DNA of 58,933 bases, taken from positions 1 to 58,933 of the forward strand of contig LIDE01000021.1 of the NCBI GenBank assembly GCA_001438605.1, in the 5' to 3' direction. Shown here piece after piece: positions 27,067-37,747 of this stretch; position 1 is the stretch's first letter, and every line of letters starts with the position of its first letter. The notes under the pieces were generated by a model that worked only from the letters and a program-made list of their open reading frames with translations, searched no databases and was not told where the DNA came from. The DNA is from SAR92 bacterium BACL16 MAG-120619-bin48. Its GTDB lineage: Bacteria; Pseudomonadota; Gammaproteobacteria; Pseudomonadales; Porticoccaceae. The translations under genes and the position numbers were made by a program.

Positions 27067-27708
27067 ATGAAAACACCTCTTAAAACACTGAGTACGTTCA
27101 TCGGCAGCGTCGCGCTTTCGCTACTTATCAGTTCTCCAGCGCTAGCGAGTACGGTTGAAATTACCTACGAAAATCCAGGCACCTCGATTAATAAAAGTGG
27201 AAAAAATTCTGGTCTATATGAAATGACCATTGATGGCACCACAACCTATGCCATGAGTGATGACTACAACACCAATCTTGGCAGTACGTGGAATGCCACA
27301 ATGCTCACCTACGTTGATGTTCAGGCTGGAGCGGGTAAATTTAACCTAGCGTCTGGCGATAGTAAAAAATACAGCCGAGTAGGCTATTTATTTAGCACAC
27401 TGGACTTCTCTGCGACACTGTCTAAAACAGCAGAAAAGTGGAATGTGATGGGCAGCGGTCCGAGACTCAACAACAATACAGTCAACGGCCAGTCATCAAA
27501 AAGCCTTTACAGCCTTGTAACCAATGGTTCCTATGATAATTACGATTGGTCTAACACCATGGTCGTCTACTCGGCTGGTAAGCTGAGCCAAGAGTTCTTA
27601 GCACCACTGCCGCCTATCGCAACACCGATTCCCAGCACACTGTTCTTGTTCGGCTCTATGGTCGTCGGTTTTCTGGGACTAGCGACGCGAAAGCGCGTAA
27701 AAGGATAA
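27067..27708 (+). CDS. Secreted protein with PEP-CTERM/VPLPA-like sorting signal
   Basis: 213 residues from the ATG at 27067, preceded by AGGAG nine bases away. An N-terminal signal peptide (about residues 1-28, cleaving after SPALA) is followed by a polar, Ser/Thr/Asn-rich region with no cysteine and no recognised domain. The C-terminus has the three-part sorting signal: a short proline motif (TPIPSTL), a hydrophobic span (FLFGSMVVGFLGLA) and a basic end (TRKRVKG). Such proteins are handled by exosortase-type systems; no exosortase is in the window. Monocistronic, with its own promoter and terminator. Function unknown, perhaps envelope or extracellular matrix. Confidence 0.8.
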   Translation: MKTPLKTLSTFIGSVALSLLISSPALASTVEITYENPGTSINKSGKNSGLYEMTIDGTTTYAMSDDYNTNLGSTWNATMLTYVDVQAGAGKFNLASGDSKKYSRVGYLFSTLDFSATLSKTAEKWNVMGSGPRLNNNTVNGQSSKSLYSLVTNGSYDNYDWSNTMVVYSAGKLSQEFLAPLPPIATPIPSTLFLFGSMVVGFLGLATRKRVKG

Positions 27709-27730
27709 GACTACGGTTTGTTAGCAATAC

Positions 27731-27762
27731 AAAGAAAAGGCTCCCGACGGAGCCTTTTCTTT
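27731..27762. terminator. Bidirectional terminator between convergent genes
   Basis: A perfect 14-bp stem, AAAGAAAAGGCTCC (27731-27744) with its complement at 27749-27762, and a CGAC loop. Both arms are A/T-rich at their outer ends, so it can end transcription of the PEP-CTERM-like gene on the plus strand and of cmoM on the minus strand. Confidence 0.92.
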
Positions 27763-27792
27763 ATACCCCAAATAACACTAATCGCCGACATC

Positions 27793-28608
27793 TTAGCCGT
27801 ATTTATGACAGATATAGTGAATGTAACGCCCAAGCCATTTAAAAGGTTCCTCACTGGAGTATCGCAGTTCCATATCGAGCACCGCTTGGGGGTCCTCATG
27901 CCCACCGCGCTGAGTCGTAACATAATCATGGAACACCCTAATACCCGAACTCTCCTGCAGCGACAGGCCAGCGCGCTCAAGCCATTGGGCGACTGTTGAG
28001 GGCTGTAACGGCGTACCTGGAGTCAAACTGCCAGGATCCGCGGAAAACTCACTCTCTAGCACCTTAAAATTTCCGCGAATCAGATTTCGGTAAATCAGCG
28101 CGTTTTCATTGTAAAAGGTCAGTGACAGCGTACCGCCCTCCTTCACGTAAAACTCGAGCCCGGCGATTAACTTTTCAGGCTCAACCAACCACTCAATCAC
28201 CGCGTGGCACAACACGAGGTCAAAGGACTTAGCCTCTAAAACCTCCACCAGCGCTTGATAGGGCCGTTGCTGCCAAGTGATTTTATCGACGACTTGACGC
28301 TCGCTGGCCAACTGGTGTGCCGCCATAAACATCTGTTCAGAGATATCGTTGTAAACAACTGAATGTCCCAACTCCGCCAAAGCCACGCTAATTTGACCCA
28401 AACCACCGCCGACGTCGAGAATACGCAGCGGGCGATGTGCGCCATCGTCAGAATCAGGACTGGGCAGCGCGGCGAGAAGATCGCGCCAAATCACGGCGAG
28501 TCGAATATCACCTTTAAGGCCGCCATAGACCTTGCGGGCAAATTTCTCGCTGAGATCGTCAAAGTTGCGATCGCTGGTTGATTTGTTCAAAAACGTCTCC
28601 TCACTCAA
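27793..28608 (-). CDS. cmoM: tRNA 5-carboxymethoxyuridine methyltransferase CmoM
   Basis: 271 residues. Methylates cmo5U at tRNA position 34 to the methyl ester, extending wobble reading. Strong family features: DRNFDDLSEKFARKVYGGLKG at the N-terminus, SAM motif LDVGGGLGQ, LCHAVIEWL, LTFYNENAL and RVFHDYV, and ELRYSSEEPFKWLGRYIH at the end, matching E. coli CmoM (SmtA). About ten extra residues at the N-terminus could be a misplaced start. Divergent from dapE. Confidence 0.93.
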   Translation of the reverse strand: MSEETFLNKSTSDRNFDDLSEKFARKVYGGLKGDIRLAVIWRDLLAALPSPDSDDGAHRPLRILDVGGGLGQISVALAELGHSVVYNDISEQMFMAAHQLASERQVVDKITWQQRPYQALVEVLEAKSFDLVLCHAVIEWLVEPEKLIAGLEFYVKEGGTLSLTFYNENALIYRNLIRGNFKVLESEFSADPGSLTPGTPLQPSTVAQWLERAGLSLQESSGIRVFHDYVTTQRGGHEDPQAVLDMELRYSSEEPFKWLGRYIHYICHKYG

Positions 28609-28665
28609 GCCCTATGCTCAAGTTCGCGATGGTAGCCTGAAACAATCGCCACATATATAGCGTGA

Positions 28666-29865
<1,200 letters not shown>

Positions 29866-29962
29866 ATCTGCCTGTTTGGGGCTCTGGCTCGACCGACACA
29901 GAGATAAAATAACAATAGCCGTCGTTTGCAAGCGGCACAACGCTCAAAAAGCCAGGTACTAT

Positions 29963-30838
29963 GTGACTCCTTTCAATACGTTTCTGTACATTTCCACCAT
30001 CGTTATTTGGGGTTCTACATGGCTTGCTATCACTTACCAGCTAGGTGAAGTTGACCCTTTGATTTCAGTCTTTTACCGGATTGGCCTCGCCTCTGCACTG
30101 CTGTTTATTTGGTGTTGGTTGCGCAAGATCCCTTTGACTCTCAGCCTGCGGAATCACGGCTTTATGTTTGCTCAGGGCTGTTTTTTGTTTGCCCTGAACT
30201 TTTGGAATATTTACTGGGCGGAAACATACCTCCCCAGCGGCATCGTTGCGGTAATTTTTTCCCTGCTCGTGCTGTTTAATATTATTAACGGGCGTCTATT
30301 CCTTGGCTATGCAATTAGTATGCAGACGGTGGTGGGCGGTCTTATCGGCATGTCTGGCTTAGGTATGCTGTTCTATCCAGAAATTGCCCAGTTTTCCACG
30401 TCAGAGACAGCTCTGCTCGGTTTTGGGCTGGCACTGATGGGCGTCATGCTCGCTTCTTGGGGCAATATTATCGCCACGCGCAATGGCAATACTGGAACAT
30501 CGGTGTGGGCGATTAATGCCTGGTCCATGTTCTATGGCGCCAGCGTTTTGCTTGTTATTGCTCTTGCTACTGGCGTTGAATTCACCTTCAAGGCCTCAGT
30601 GGGATATGTTGCGTCACTGATCTACCTGTCGGTCTTTGGCACTATTCTAGCCTTTGGCGCCTATCTGAAATTACTTGTTAGTATTGGCCCGAGCAGAGCA
30701 GGTTATGGTTCGCTGATTGTGCCTTTTGTGGCGATTATTCTGTCGACTATTTTTGAAAATTATCAGTGGACACCTTTAGCCGTGGCTGGGTTTTGTTTTG
30801 TCGCAGCGGGTAATTATCTGGTCATCGTTAGGCGGTAA
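29963..30838 (+). CDS. EamA/DMT family permease
   Basis: 291 residues from the GTG at 29963, chosen because AGG (29954-29956) stands six bases before it and the first membrane span (TFLYISTIVIWGSTWLAI) follows directly; the 29 residues added by an upstream start are polar. Ten hydrophobic spans in two EamA repeats. WGSTWLAI and the later GPSRAGYGSLIVPFVAI are typical of drug/metabolite transporters. Substrate unknown; probably an exporter of amino acids or metabolites. Confidence 0.82.
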   Translation: MTPFNTFLYISTIVIWGSTWLAITYQLGEVDPLISVFYRIGLASALLFIWCWLRKIPLTLSLRNHGFMFAQGCFLFALNFWNIYWAETYLPSGIVAVIFSLLVLFNIINGRLFLGYAISMQTVVGGLIGMSGLGMLFYPEIAQFSTSETALLGFGLALMGVMLASWGNIIATRNGNTGTSVWAINAWSMFYGASVLLVIALATGVEFTFKASVGYVASLIYLSVFGTILAFGAYLKLLVSIGPSRAGYGSLIVPFVAIILSTIFENYQWTPLAVAGFCFVAAGNYLVIVRR

Positions 30839-30892
30839 ACGAAGCGAACAAGCAGCCCTGTCGCGGCTAAAAATACGGTATTTGCGGGCTAT

Positions 30893-31723
30893 TTAGCTAG
30901 GCAGCTTTTTCAGCGTGTAAATGTCGTAGCGTGTAGACTTTCCATCGAGAGAATAACTTGGCTTTTTATCGTTGAGGAATTCCGCGCCTGAGGGGCGTTT
31001 AACCACGACTCGATAGACGGCAACGGAGAGCGCTTTTTCGAGCAGATTGTACGCATCAATATCCGCGCCAACGATAGCGTGAAACGCCTGCATTTCCTTC
31101 TTAACCTTCGCTGTTTTTTTGCGCTCGGGGAACATGGGGTCGATATACACCACGTCCGGCTGCAGCGCATCACGCCATCCATCACCCGCTAAGTCGCAAC
31201 TCGTTTTCCGCTGAACTAAGGACTCGAGATAATCGCCAGAATCCGTTTCAATTAACGTCAACCGCGCCATAATCGCCGCCAGTTCAGAGTCGTCTTGAGC
31301 GGCGCTGCACGCCCGCCTCAGACCATCAGCCAATAAGCAGTGAACGATGGGATTGCGCTCAAGCAAGGTCACAGAGCAGCCTAAAGACGCGAGTACAAAG
31401 CCGTCACCGCCGAGACCTGCCGTGAGATCCAAGACCTGCGGCGTAAATTTACCGGACACGCCTATGGCCTTCGCTATTGCTTGCCCGTTGCCCCCGCCAA
31501 AGCGTCGCCGATGGCTGTGGGCGCCACTTACAAAATCACAGGTTATAGCGCCATAGCCCTGACCTGCAGCGGGCACCAGCGATAAGCCGCTAGTGGCAGC
31601 GCTGAGCAAGTAATCGCAAGACTCGGCGTTGTCAGTGTGGATGGGCAATCCGAGCTTATGAATAAGCGACTCAACATCAGAAGCGGAGGCGCTCGTATCT
31701 AAGGCGATATGAATAATTGGCAT
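30893..31723 (-). CDS. rsmJ: 16S rRNA (guanine1516-N2)-methyltransferase RsmJ
   Basis: 276 residues. The SAM site reads VLDLTAGLGGDGFVLASLG, the acidic turn is LLERNP, and the catalytic segment YIDPMFPERKKTAKVKKEMQ is the family signature (DPMxPxR...KKEM). The C-terminus VKRPSGAEFLNDKKPSYSLDGKSTRYDIY is equally typical. Convergent with the EamA gene; no clear terminator in the 54-base gap. Confidence 0.94.
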   Translation of the reverse strand: MPIIHIALDTSASASDVESLIHKLGLPIHTDNAESCDYLLSAATSGLSLVPAAGQGYGAITCDFVSGAHSHRRRFGGGNGQAIAKAIGVSGKFTPQVLDLTAGLGGDGFVLASLGCSVTLLERNPIVHCLLADGLRRACSAAQDDSELAAIMARLTLIETDSGDYLESLVQRKTSCDLAGDGWRDALQPDVVYIDPMFPERKKTAKVKKEMQAFHAIVGADIDAYNLLEKALSVAVYRVVVKRPSGAEFLNDKKPSYSLDGKSTRYDIYTLKKLPS

Positions 31724-31911
31724 GGCGCTATTTAATCACTGATGCCTGAGTGGGTGTTATTAAAATCACCGAAACTGCACTCGCTGTCGTTATTAAAAAA
31801 TATTACCGCAGCTGTCACTTGCGCATGTGGCTGCGCCTGCAGCGCTGTTATACTGCGCACCACTTTTATACCTTCCCCGATTTTTACGCGTCAGCGCTGA
31901 TGGAGCGATCA

Positions 31912-32349
31912 ATGAAGTCCAAACTGCTATTCACCCTCTGTGTTGTCACTGCCATCGCCAGCTGTCAGCGATATGCAGTCACCCTGAATAATCAGCCGGT
32001 GTATTCACCTGCACCGTTGTACAAAGGGTATAAAATTGCCGACGAGGGTCTCGCTGCCTGTGTTAAACAAGCTATCGCAGATCAAAAGGTGACGGAACCG
32101 ACGGCACTGTCCACATTGAGTTGCACGTTTGCGGGCGTAAAAGACCTCAGCGGTATTGCTGTTTTCTCCAAGCTTAGGTCGATCAACCTGAGCAATAATC
32201 AATTGGCAAGTATTCAACCGTTGCTATTCATGGCTGAATTATCCACCGTAAATCTTAACGAAAATCCCAATGTCGTCTGTGAAGATGTTGCGTCTCTAGA
32301 AACCCTGCTGCCTTCTGCACTCATTGAAGCCAACGCTTGCTCGCAATAA
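31912..32349 (+). CDS. Small leucine-rich-repeat lipoprotein
   Basis: 145 residues from the ATG at 31912, which has GGAG at 31902-31905. The lipoprotein signal is MKSKLLFTLCVVTAIASC, with the lipidated Cys at 18. The mature chain has about two leucine-rich repeats (LRSINLSNNQLASIQPL and LSTVNLNENPN) flanked by cysteines in LSTLSCTF, VVCEDV and NACSQ. Probably a periplasmic or outer-membrane-anchored binding protein. No better function can be named. Confidence 0.7.
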   Translation: MKSKLLFTLCVVTAIASCQRYAVTLNNQPVYSPAPLYKGYKIADEGLAACVKQAIADQKVTEPTALSTLSCTFAGVKDLSGIAVFSKLRSINLSNNQLASIQPLLFMAELSTVNLNENPNVVCEDVASLETLLPSALIEANACSQ

Positions 32350-32700
32350 ATCTGGCGCCACCAAGAAAGTACCAAAAGATACCCACAATTCCTGTGGATA
32401 ACTTTGTGCATAAGTTAGGGATTGAGTGTGCTGCCGCCCCCACCAGTGGCGATATTTGTTAAATTGGTCAAAATTTAAGCACATTAACATTACTATATAA
32501 ATCAATGGGTTAGCTTGTAAAAATCCAAGAATCAATGACTTAGGTGACTTTCTTTAAAGATATTGCAAGATTCATCGCTATCTGTGGAAAAATAGCATTT
32601 GATCAACATTTATTTTTACGACTTTACGCAAAAAGTATTGCACTGAACAGTAAATAATGATGAAGAAGGCAGGCCAAGAATCGCGCGCAGACAACGGCCC
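32350..32700. other. 351-base AT-rich gap between convergent genes
   Basis: Lies between the 3' ends of the LRR lipoprotein gene and the MBL hydrolase gene, so no promoter is needed here. No reading frame or T-tract terminator was found. The stretch is strongly AT-rich (most of 32450-32650) and holds three same-direction matches to the DnaA box consensus, listed separately, and the short inverted repeat CCACA-ATTCC-TGTGG (32383-32397). Confidence 0.6.
32393..32591 (-). promoter_or_regulatory. Three DnaA-box matches
   Basis: On the minus strand TTATCCACA (32393-32401, the perfect box), TTATGCACA (32405-32413) and TTTTCCACA (32583-32591) all fit TTWTNCACA. The first two start 12 bp apart. All three point the same way and sit at the edges of an AT-rich stretch. 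No dnaA, dnaN, gidA or rpmH is near, so it is not the usual oriC context. Binding is unproven. Confidence 0.4.
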
Positions 32701-33462
32701 TCAGCGCAGCTCAAGCCAATCAAAGCCCTCTTGCTGACAGGCATAGTAGATTTTATCTGGGGAGTTGATAACCGCCTCAATCGCTTCTCTGACCTTTTCG
32801 AGGCTGTTATTTTTATCGCTGATGTGGCCAATAACGATCTGCTGAATACGCTCTTGATCGATACCTGACAATAGCGTTGCCGTCTGCTGATTATTTAGAT
32901 GACCCCAGGCGCCCGCAACGCGCTCTTTGAGAAATTCAGGGTACGGTCCGTTCAGCAGCATATCTAAATCATGGTTTGCTTCAACCAACAGGCCATCACA
33001 GGCGCTGTAGTGCAATTCAATATGCGGTGTTAGGGAACCGACGTCGGTGAGTATACCAAGCTGGTGAAGCTCGCTTTTAAAGACAAATTGAACAGGTTCT
33101 CGCGCATCGTGCGGCACAGGAACGGGCGTCACACCAATATCGCCAATCGTAAAGCCTGTATGGCTGTCGATAATGCGAAAGGGGAATCCAGAACTATCAA
33201 CTTTCCGACTTTTGAGACAGCCGGCGGTGACATAGACGTCAATCCCGTACTTTGCTGCCAGCGGCACCACGCCTTTCCAGTGGTCACTGTGTTCATGGGT
33301 CACTAAGATCGCGCTGATCTGCTCGGGTTTTTTGCCGAGTTTTGCCAGTCGCTGAGTAGTTTCTCGAATGGAGAACCCACAGTCGATCATAAGACAGGTG
33401 TCTCGCCACTCAACTAGAGTGGCATTACCCTTACTGCCACTCCCGAGTGAGGCAAACCGCAT
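32701..33462 (-). CDS. MBL-fold metallo-hydrolase (YycJ/WalJ-like)
   Basis: 253 residues of a single metallo-beta-lactamase domain. Metal ligands are in VTHEHSDHWKG near residue 55, GLLVEANHDLDML near 160 and IVIGHISDKNN near 220. The N-terminus MRFASLGSGSKGNATLVE and the Asn in EANHD match the YycJ/WalJ group, thought to be nucleases or phosphodiesterases. It follows bamC by 17 bases and belongs to the dapA-bamC transcript, an arrangement I recall from Pseudomonas. Confidence 0.85.
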   Translation of the reverse strand: MRFASLGSGSKGNATLVEWRDTCLMIDCGFSIRETTQRLAKLGKKPEQISAILVTHEHSDHWKGVVPLAAKYGIDVYVTAGCLKSRKVDSSGFPFRIIDSHTGFTIGDIGVTPVPVPHDAREPVQFVFKSELHQLGILTDVGSLTPHIELHYSACDGLLVEANHDLDMLLNGPYPEFLKERVAGAWGHLNNQQTATLLSGIDQERIQQIVIGHISDKNNSLEKVREAIEAVINSPDKIYYACQQEGFDWLELR

Positions 33463-33479
33463 TTAACGCAATGCCATCA

Positions 33480-34505
33480 TCAAGACATATTACTGCGCAG
33501 AATAGTTAACAGGCGCAGTGCTTCCGCTCGGTTAAGACCTTCGCCGTTAGGGCCAACAACGCGCACTTCGACGTTATTACCCACTGTCGCTACCAAGATT
33601 CGATAGTTAACCTCGGTGATTTTATCGTCACCGCCACCAAACCAGCGTGCAAAGAAGCCTTTCTCGTCATCACCCTGAGGGGTGTAATTCACATACAGTA
33701 CACCTTCGGAGCGATTCTGATCGATCGTCACGTATCCACCGCGCTCTGCAGAATAAAGCACGGAGGCCCATGCGCGGTCAAAGCTGAGCTTCACTTGAAT
33801 AAATGGATCAGCGACTTCTGGCGTGATCACTTCAACCTTTGCTGCGCCACCAATTTCCTGAGCAATCATGGACACCGAGGCATAGTTTGAGGCATCCGCC
33901 AATTCTCCAGCCAGCAGGGTCAACATATCTTTTTCGCGCTCATCACTGTCCGAGACGGATGGCCACTGGGCGCCCTCTTCACTGCCACGAGCAATCTGAT
34001 TATGCAGTGCAGAAATTTCCGAACTGTCGATCTGCACGCCGGGCGAAATCTGGAAACGGAAGCGGTGCGAGCTCTCTTCGTCGTTGTTAAATTTAACCCA
34101 TACTGTCTCGATAACACCCTTCGAGCCGTTGGCGACAGCGGCAGGTACGCCACTGCGATTAAGGACACTGCGCACACGCGGCCAGACTTCACTCGGCGGG
34201 ATATTGATCAAGACCCAGCGGCGCCCTTCGAGGCTCTGAATTTTGACTGTCTGTTCAAAGGTGTTGACCGAGGCCGGCTGTGGACGCGGCACTTCAAATT
34301 CAACGAGTTCGACAGAGCCAGAGGCAATAGGAGGAATGGGATAAATTTGGCCGAGGGCAGTGTCATCAAGCTCAGCGGGAACTGTAGTCACCTCAGTTTC
34401 TTCCGCCAGCAAGTAGTCGTTGCTGCGATCGCGCAACCCTAGCCAACCGCATCCGCTCAAGCTCAGGATGACAAAGATATTCAGTGCACTTATCAGTTGT
34501 TTCAT
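33480..34505 (-). CDS. bamC: Outer membrane protein assembly factor BamC
   Basis: 341 residues from the ATG at 34503-34505 (MKQLISALNIF); six more residues could be added from an upstream start. The lipoprotein signal ends in LSGC. An unstructured acidic/proline-rich stretch follows, then two helix-grip domains; the first holds RRWVLINIPPSEVWPRVRSVL and the second FDRAWASVLYSAERGGYVTIDQNRSEGVLYVNY. BamC is an accessory lipoprotein of the beta-barrel assembly machine. It lies between dapA and the MBL hydrolase, an order I recall from pseudomonads. Confidence 0.88.
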   Translation of the reverse strand: MKQLISALNIFVILSLSGCGWLGLRDRSNDYLLAEETEVTTVPAELDDTALGQIYPIPPIASGSVELVEFEVPRPQPASVNTFEQTVKIQSLEGRRWVLINIPPSEVWPRVRSVLNRSGVPAAVANGSKGVIETVWVKFNNDEESSHRFRFQISPGVQIDSSEISALHNQIARGSEEGAQWPSVSDSDEREKDMLTLLAGELADASNYASVSMIAQEIGGAAKVEVITPEVADPFIQVKLSFDRAWASVLYSAERGGYVTIDQNRSEGVLYVNYTPQGDDEKGFFARWFGGGDDKITEVNYRILVATVGNNVEVRVVGPNGEGLNRAEALRLLTILRSNMS

Positions 34506-34585
34506 TGTTATCGGTAACCCCATATTTCACATTTAATGTACTTACTCGATGGCCAGAAAGACGTCAACAACTGGCTTTTTTACCC

Positions 34586-35464
34586 TTACAGTAACTTTGC
34601 ACTGCGCATAGCTGCACGCACAACCTCATATTTGTCTGCCGACAGCGGTGTCATCGGCAGACGCAGCGCGTTGTCGATAAGGCCAAGCTGTGAGACTGCC
34701 CATTTGACTGGAATTGGATTGGCTTCAATAAACAAGTTTTTATGCAGTGCAGACAGCTGCGCATCTATAGACGCTGCGAGTTCAGCATTGCCAGCAAGCG
34801 CCGCAGCGCACATTTCAGACATCAGTTTTGGCGCAACGTTAGCCGTCACTGAAATATCGCCATCAGCACCCATCAATATGAATTGTCGAGCCGTCGCATC
34901 GTCGCCGGAGTAAACGGCAAAACCCTCGGGGGCTATATCCAATATTTGCTGCGCCCGACCGAGATCGCCGGTTGCCTCTTTGATGCCAACAATATTATCA
35001 ATCGCACTGAGACGCTGCACAGTTGCCGGCAGCATATCGCAGGCAGTGCGGCCCGGCACATTGTAGAGAATTTGATCAATCGCGACGGCCTCAGCAATCG
35101 CTTTATAGTGCAAGTACAAGCCCTCTTGCGTTGGCTTGTTATAGTAGGGCGTGACCAGTAGACAGGCGTCTGCACCTGCGTTAGCGGCCGCTTGCGTCAG
35201 CTCGATTGCCTCACGGGTGGAGTTCGCACCCGTGCCCGCAATAATTGGAATGCGGCCGGCGGCCTGCTTGACTACCGCGCTGATTACTTTGGCATGCTCT
35301 TCGACATCCAGTGTCGCAGACTCCCCAGTGGTGCCAACGGCAACAATACTGTTGGTGCCCTGCTCGATATGCCAATCAACCAATTTTCGCAACGCAGCCC
35401 AATCCACTTCAAGTGAACCTGTGTGCATGGGAGTGACGAGTGCGACGATACTTCCGCGAATCAT
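34586..35464 (-). CDS. dapA: 4-hydroxy-tetrahydrodipicolinate synthase
   Basis: 292 residues; condenses pyruvate and aspartate semialdehyde, the entry to lysine and diaminopimelate. Seen are [10 protein letters not shown], the Tyr in [23 protein letters not shown], and the Schiff-base lysine in [11 protein letters not shown] near residue 161. Cytosolic homotetramer in the family. First gene of a probable dapA-bamC-MBL hydrolase transcript, 80 bases before bamC. Confidence 0.96.
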   Translation of the reverse strand: MIRGSIVALVTPMHTGSLEVDWAALRKLVDWHIEQGTNSIVAVGTTGESATLDVEEHAKVISAVVKQAAGRIPIIAGTGANSTREAIELTQAAANAGADACLLVTPYYNKPTQEGLYLHYKAIAEAVAIDQILYNVPGRTACDMLPATVQRLSAIDNIVGIKEATGDLGRAQQILDIAPEGFAVYSGDDATARQFILMGADGDISVTANVAPKLMSEMCAAALAGNAELAASIDAQLSALHKNLFIEANPIPVKWAVSQLGLIDNALRLPMTPLSADKYEVVRAAMRSAKLL

Positions 35465-35560
35465 GACCTACTTCCTTTTTTCAGCTATCGAATAAAAACG
35501 CCTAATGGTACTGATGGGTCTGAGGCTACACAAGCTAAACCTTTGCCGATGTGCCCTTGC

Positions 35561-36529
35561 CTAGCGGACTTTTCTCCGACGCTTGGCTTTCGCCGGCAAA
35601 TTATAGAGATCGGGCGTACCCTCAGGCCGATTTTTAAATCGACGGTGCACCCAGAGATACTGGTCTGGCTGCAGCAGCACTAGAGACTCCACGATTTTAT
35701 TTATGCGGGTGGTATCCACCTCATCATCCCCTGTCGGAAAATCTTCTAGGGCAGGATAAACGGTAATTTTATAGCCTTGGTGGCCCGGCAGACGAATGTG
35801 GCTGAACGGCACCACAGCGGCCCCCGTTTTTTCCGCAAAGCGCGCAGTAGCGTAGACAGTAGCTGCCTGAACACCGAAAAATGGCACGAACAGACCCTGC
35901 CGCAAGCCGTAGTCTTGATCGGGCCCATACCAGAGCGAGCGACCATTTTTTAGCGCTTTCATGGTTCCACGAACATCGTTGCGTTCATAGACAACGCTGC
36001 TGCCGTTTTTATCACTCTGATTCAACCGGCCGCGGGCCTGCAGAAAATCATATACAGGGTTGCCGTGGGCGCGGTACATGCCGTCCATTTCCCAAACCGA
36101 GGAAATACCACCGGCGCCGATCTCCAACGTGGTGTAGTGAATACCCAACAGCAGCACACCGCGACCTTTTACCGCCTCCAGGTGTTCCAGCCCGTCAACC
36201 TGAATAAGTTTGCTGAAGCGTTTCTGTGGCCACCACCACGCTATACCCACTTCCATCACAGCGATGCCGGTGTTAATGAAGTTGGCGCGTAACATAGCCT
36301 TGCGCTCGTCCGCAGGCATATCAGGAAAACAAAGATCGATGTTGCGCTGCGCAATCACTTTACGGCGGCTCGGAATCGCGTAAAAAATCAGCCCTATAAC
36401 TCGGCCAATACCCAAGAGTATCGGAAACGGCAGGAGCGTTACTAGCCACCAAATCGCAAACGCAAACCAGGTTATCCAGTACCGCGGGTGCAGCAGCACT
36501 GGTTTAAACTGCGTGGCTTTTGAACTCAT
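35561..36529 (-). CDS. lpxL: Lipid A biosynthesis acyltransferase LpxL/HtrB family
   Basis: 322 residues with an N-terminal membrane span (about 22-50). The acyltransferase box is HYTTLE (H-x4-E), as in LpxL enzymes, with YRAHGNPVYD, WYGPDQDYG, VPFFGV and the tail LQPDQYLWVHRRFKNRPEG. It adds a secondary acyl chain to lipid A at the inner membrane. Chain length preference cannot be read off, and LpxP or LpxM are alternatives. fabV starts upstream on the same strand, 30 bases away, so fatty acid and lipid A steps are linked. Confidence 0.87.
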   Translation of the reverse strand: MSSKATQFKPVLLHPRYWITWFAFAIWWLVTLLPFPILLGIGRVIGLIFYAIPSRRKVIAQRNIDLCFPDMPADERKAMLRANFINTGIAVMEVGIAWWWPQKRFSKLIQVDGLEHLEAVKGRGVLLLGIHYTTLEIGAGGISSVWEMDGMYRAHGNPVYDFLQARGRLNQSDKNGSSVVYERNDVRGTMKALKNGRSLWYGPDQDYGLRQGLFVPFFGVQAATVYATARFAEKTGAAVVPFSHIRLPGHQGYKITVYPALEDFPTGDDEVDTTRINKIVESLVLLQPDQYLWVHRRFKNRPEGTPDLYNLPAKAKRRRKVR

Positions 36530-36559
36530 AAGTACACTCTAACGTGAACGGTCCGGCGG

Positions 36560-37747
36560 TTAGATTAGATGAGCAATTTGCACATCGGGATCGACATCGG
36601 CATCGTAGTCGACACCCTCAATATCAAAACCAAACAGCTTCAGAAACTCGTGCTTGTAGCCGACGAAGTCAGTTAATTCAGCGAGATTTTCTGTGCTTAT
36701 TTTTGACCACGCTTCGGCAACGGCCGTCTGAATTTCAGGGCGCAGCTCAAGTTCGTCAACGCGCAAACGGCCTTCAGCGTCGGTACGCGGTGAGTCGCTA
36801 TAGAGACACTCGGTGAAGAGTCTATAAAGCTGTTCGATACACCCCTCGTGACTGCCGTCGCGCTTCATTTCCTTAAACAGCATGGCGAGGTAGAGCGGCA
36901 TAATTGGAATCGCTGAGCTGGCTTGAGTAACCACTGCTTTTAACACTGATACTCGAGCATCACCGCCCTGTGCAGCCAGTTTTTCGCGAATCGACAGAAC
37001 GCGCTTGTCGAGATCTTTTTTGGCCTGACCAATGGTGCCGTCCCAATAAAGGTCCCAGGTCATTTTCTCGCCGATATAGGTAAAGGCTGTGGTTTTTGCG
37101 CCCTCCGCGAGCACTCCGGCAGCAGACAAATCATCGATCCACATCTGCCAGTCTTCACCACCCATCACAGCAACCGTGTCAGCAATTTCTTGCTCATTGG
37201 CTGCTTCAAGACTAAATTCCTGAATGGTTTCTTTATCGGTATTGATACCGCGCATGGTGATATTTTTGCCCACGGGCTTAAGCGTCGAATTAAACACCTC
37301 ACCGGTTTTGGGATGCTGACGACGGGGGGCGGCAAGACTGTAGATAACTAAATCAATCTGACCTAAATCTTCTTTAATCGTAGCAATCGTCTTAGCTTTC
37401 ACCTCATCAGAAAACGCATCGCCATTGATACTTTTGGCATACAGACCGTCTTGCTCGGCAAATTTGTGGAACGCAGCGGAATTGTACCAACCAGCAGTGC
37501 CCGGCTTGCTCTCAGAGCCAGGCTTTTCGAAGAAAATACCCAGTGTTGCTGCGCCACTGCCAAAAGCCGCAGCACTGCGTGCAGCCAGTCCATAACCGGT
37601 TGAAGACCCAATCACTAAAACGCGCTTTGGCGCGTCGATAGCCGGTTGTGACTTAATAAAATCGATTTGATTTTTGACATTCGTTTCGCATCCAAGAGGA
37701 TGGGTTGTGATGCACATAAAACCGCGAACGCGGGGCTTGATAATCAT
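36560..37747 (-). CDS. fabV: Enoyl-[acyl-carrier-protein] reductase FabV
   Basis: 395 residues. Last reduction of the fatty acid elongation cycle. [21 protein letters not shown], the NADH-binding [21 protein letters not shown] and the [14 protein letters not shown] stretch, which holds the Tyr-x8-Lys catalytic pair, are diagnostic of FabV rather than FabI. This family is known to be insensitive to triclosan. Whether FabI is also present elsewhere cannot be told. Precedes lpxL in one likely transcript. Confidence 0.96.
   Translation of the reverse strand: MIIKPRVRGFMCITTHPLGCETNVKNQIDFIKSQPAIDAPKRVLVIGSSTGYGLAARSAAAFGSGAATLGIFFEKPGSESKPGTAGWYNSAAFHKFAEQDGLYAKSINGDAFSDEVKAKTIATIKEDLGQIDLVIYSLAAPRRQHPKTGEVFNSTLKPVGKNITMRGINTDKETIQEFSLEAANEQEIADTVAVMGGEDWQMWIDDLSAAGVLAEGAKTTAFTYIGEKMTWDLYWDGTIGQAKKDLDKRVLSIREKLAAQGGDARVSVLKAVVTQASSAIPIMPLYLAMLFKEMKRDGSHEGCIEQLYRLFTECLYSDSPRTDAEGRLRVDELELRPEIQTAVAEAWSKISTENLAELTDFVGYKHEFLKLFGFDIEGVDYDADVDPDVQIAHLI

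Noticed and set aside
32460-32520. dif-like XerCD site in the AT-rich gap
   Set aside because: Some similarity to the XerD arm on the minus strand, but no matching XerC arm and no 28-bp layout with a 6-bp centre.
32350-32700. Chromosome origin oriC
   Set aside because: DnaA boxes and AT-richness are present, but none of the usual origin neighbours (dnaA, dnaN, rpmH, gidA) are in the window and the flanking genes are convergent.
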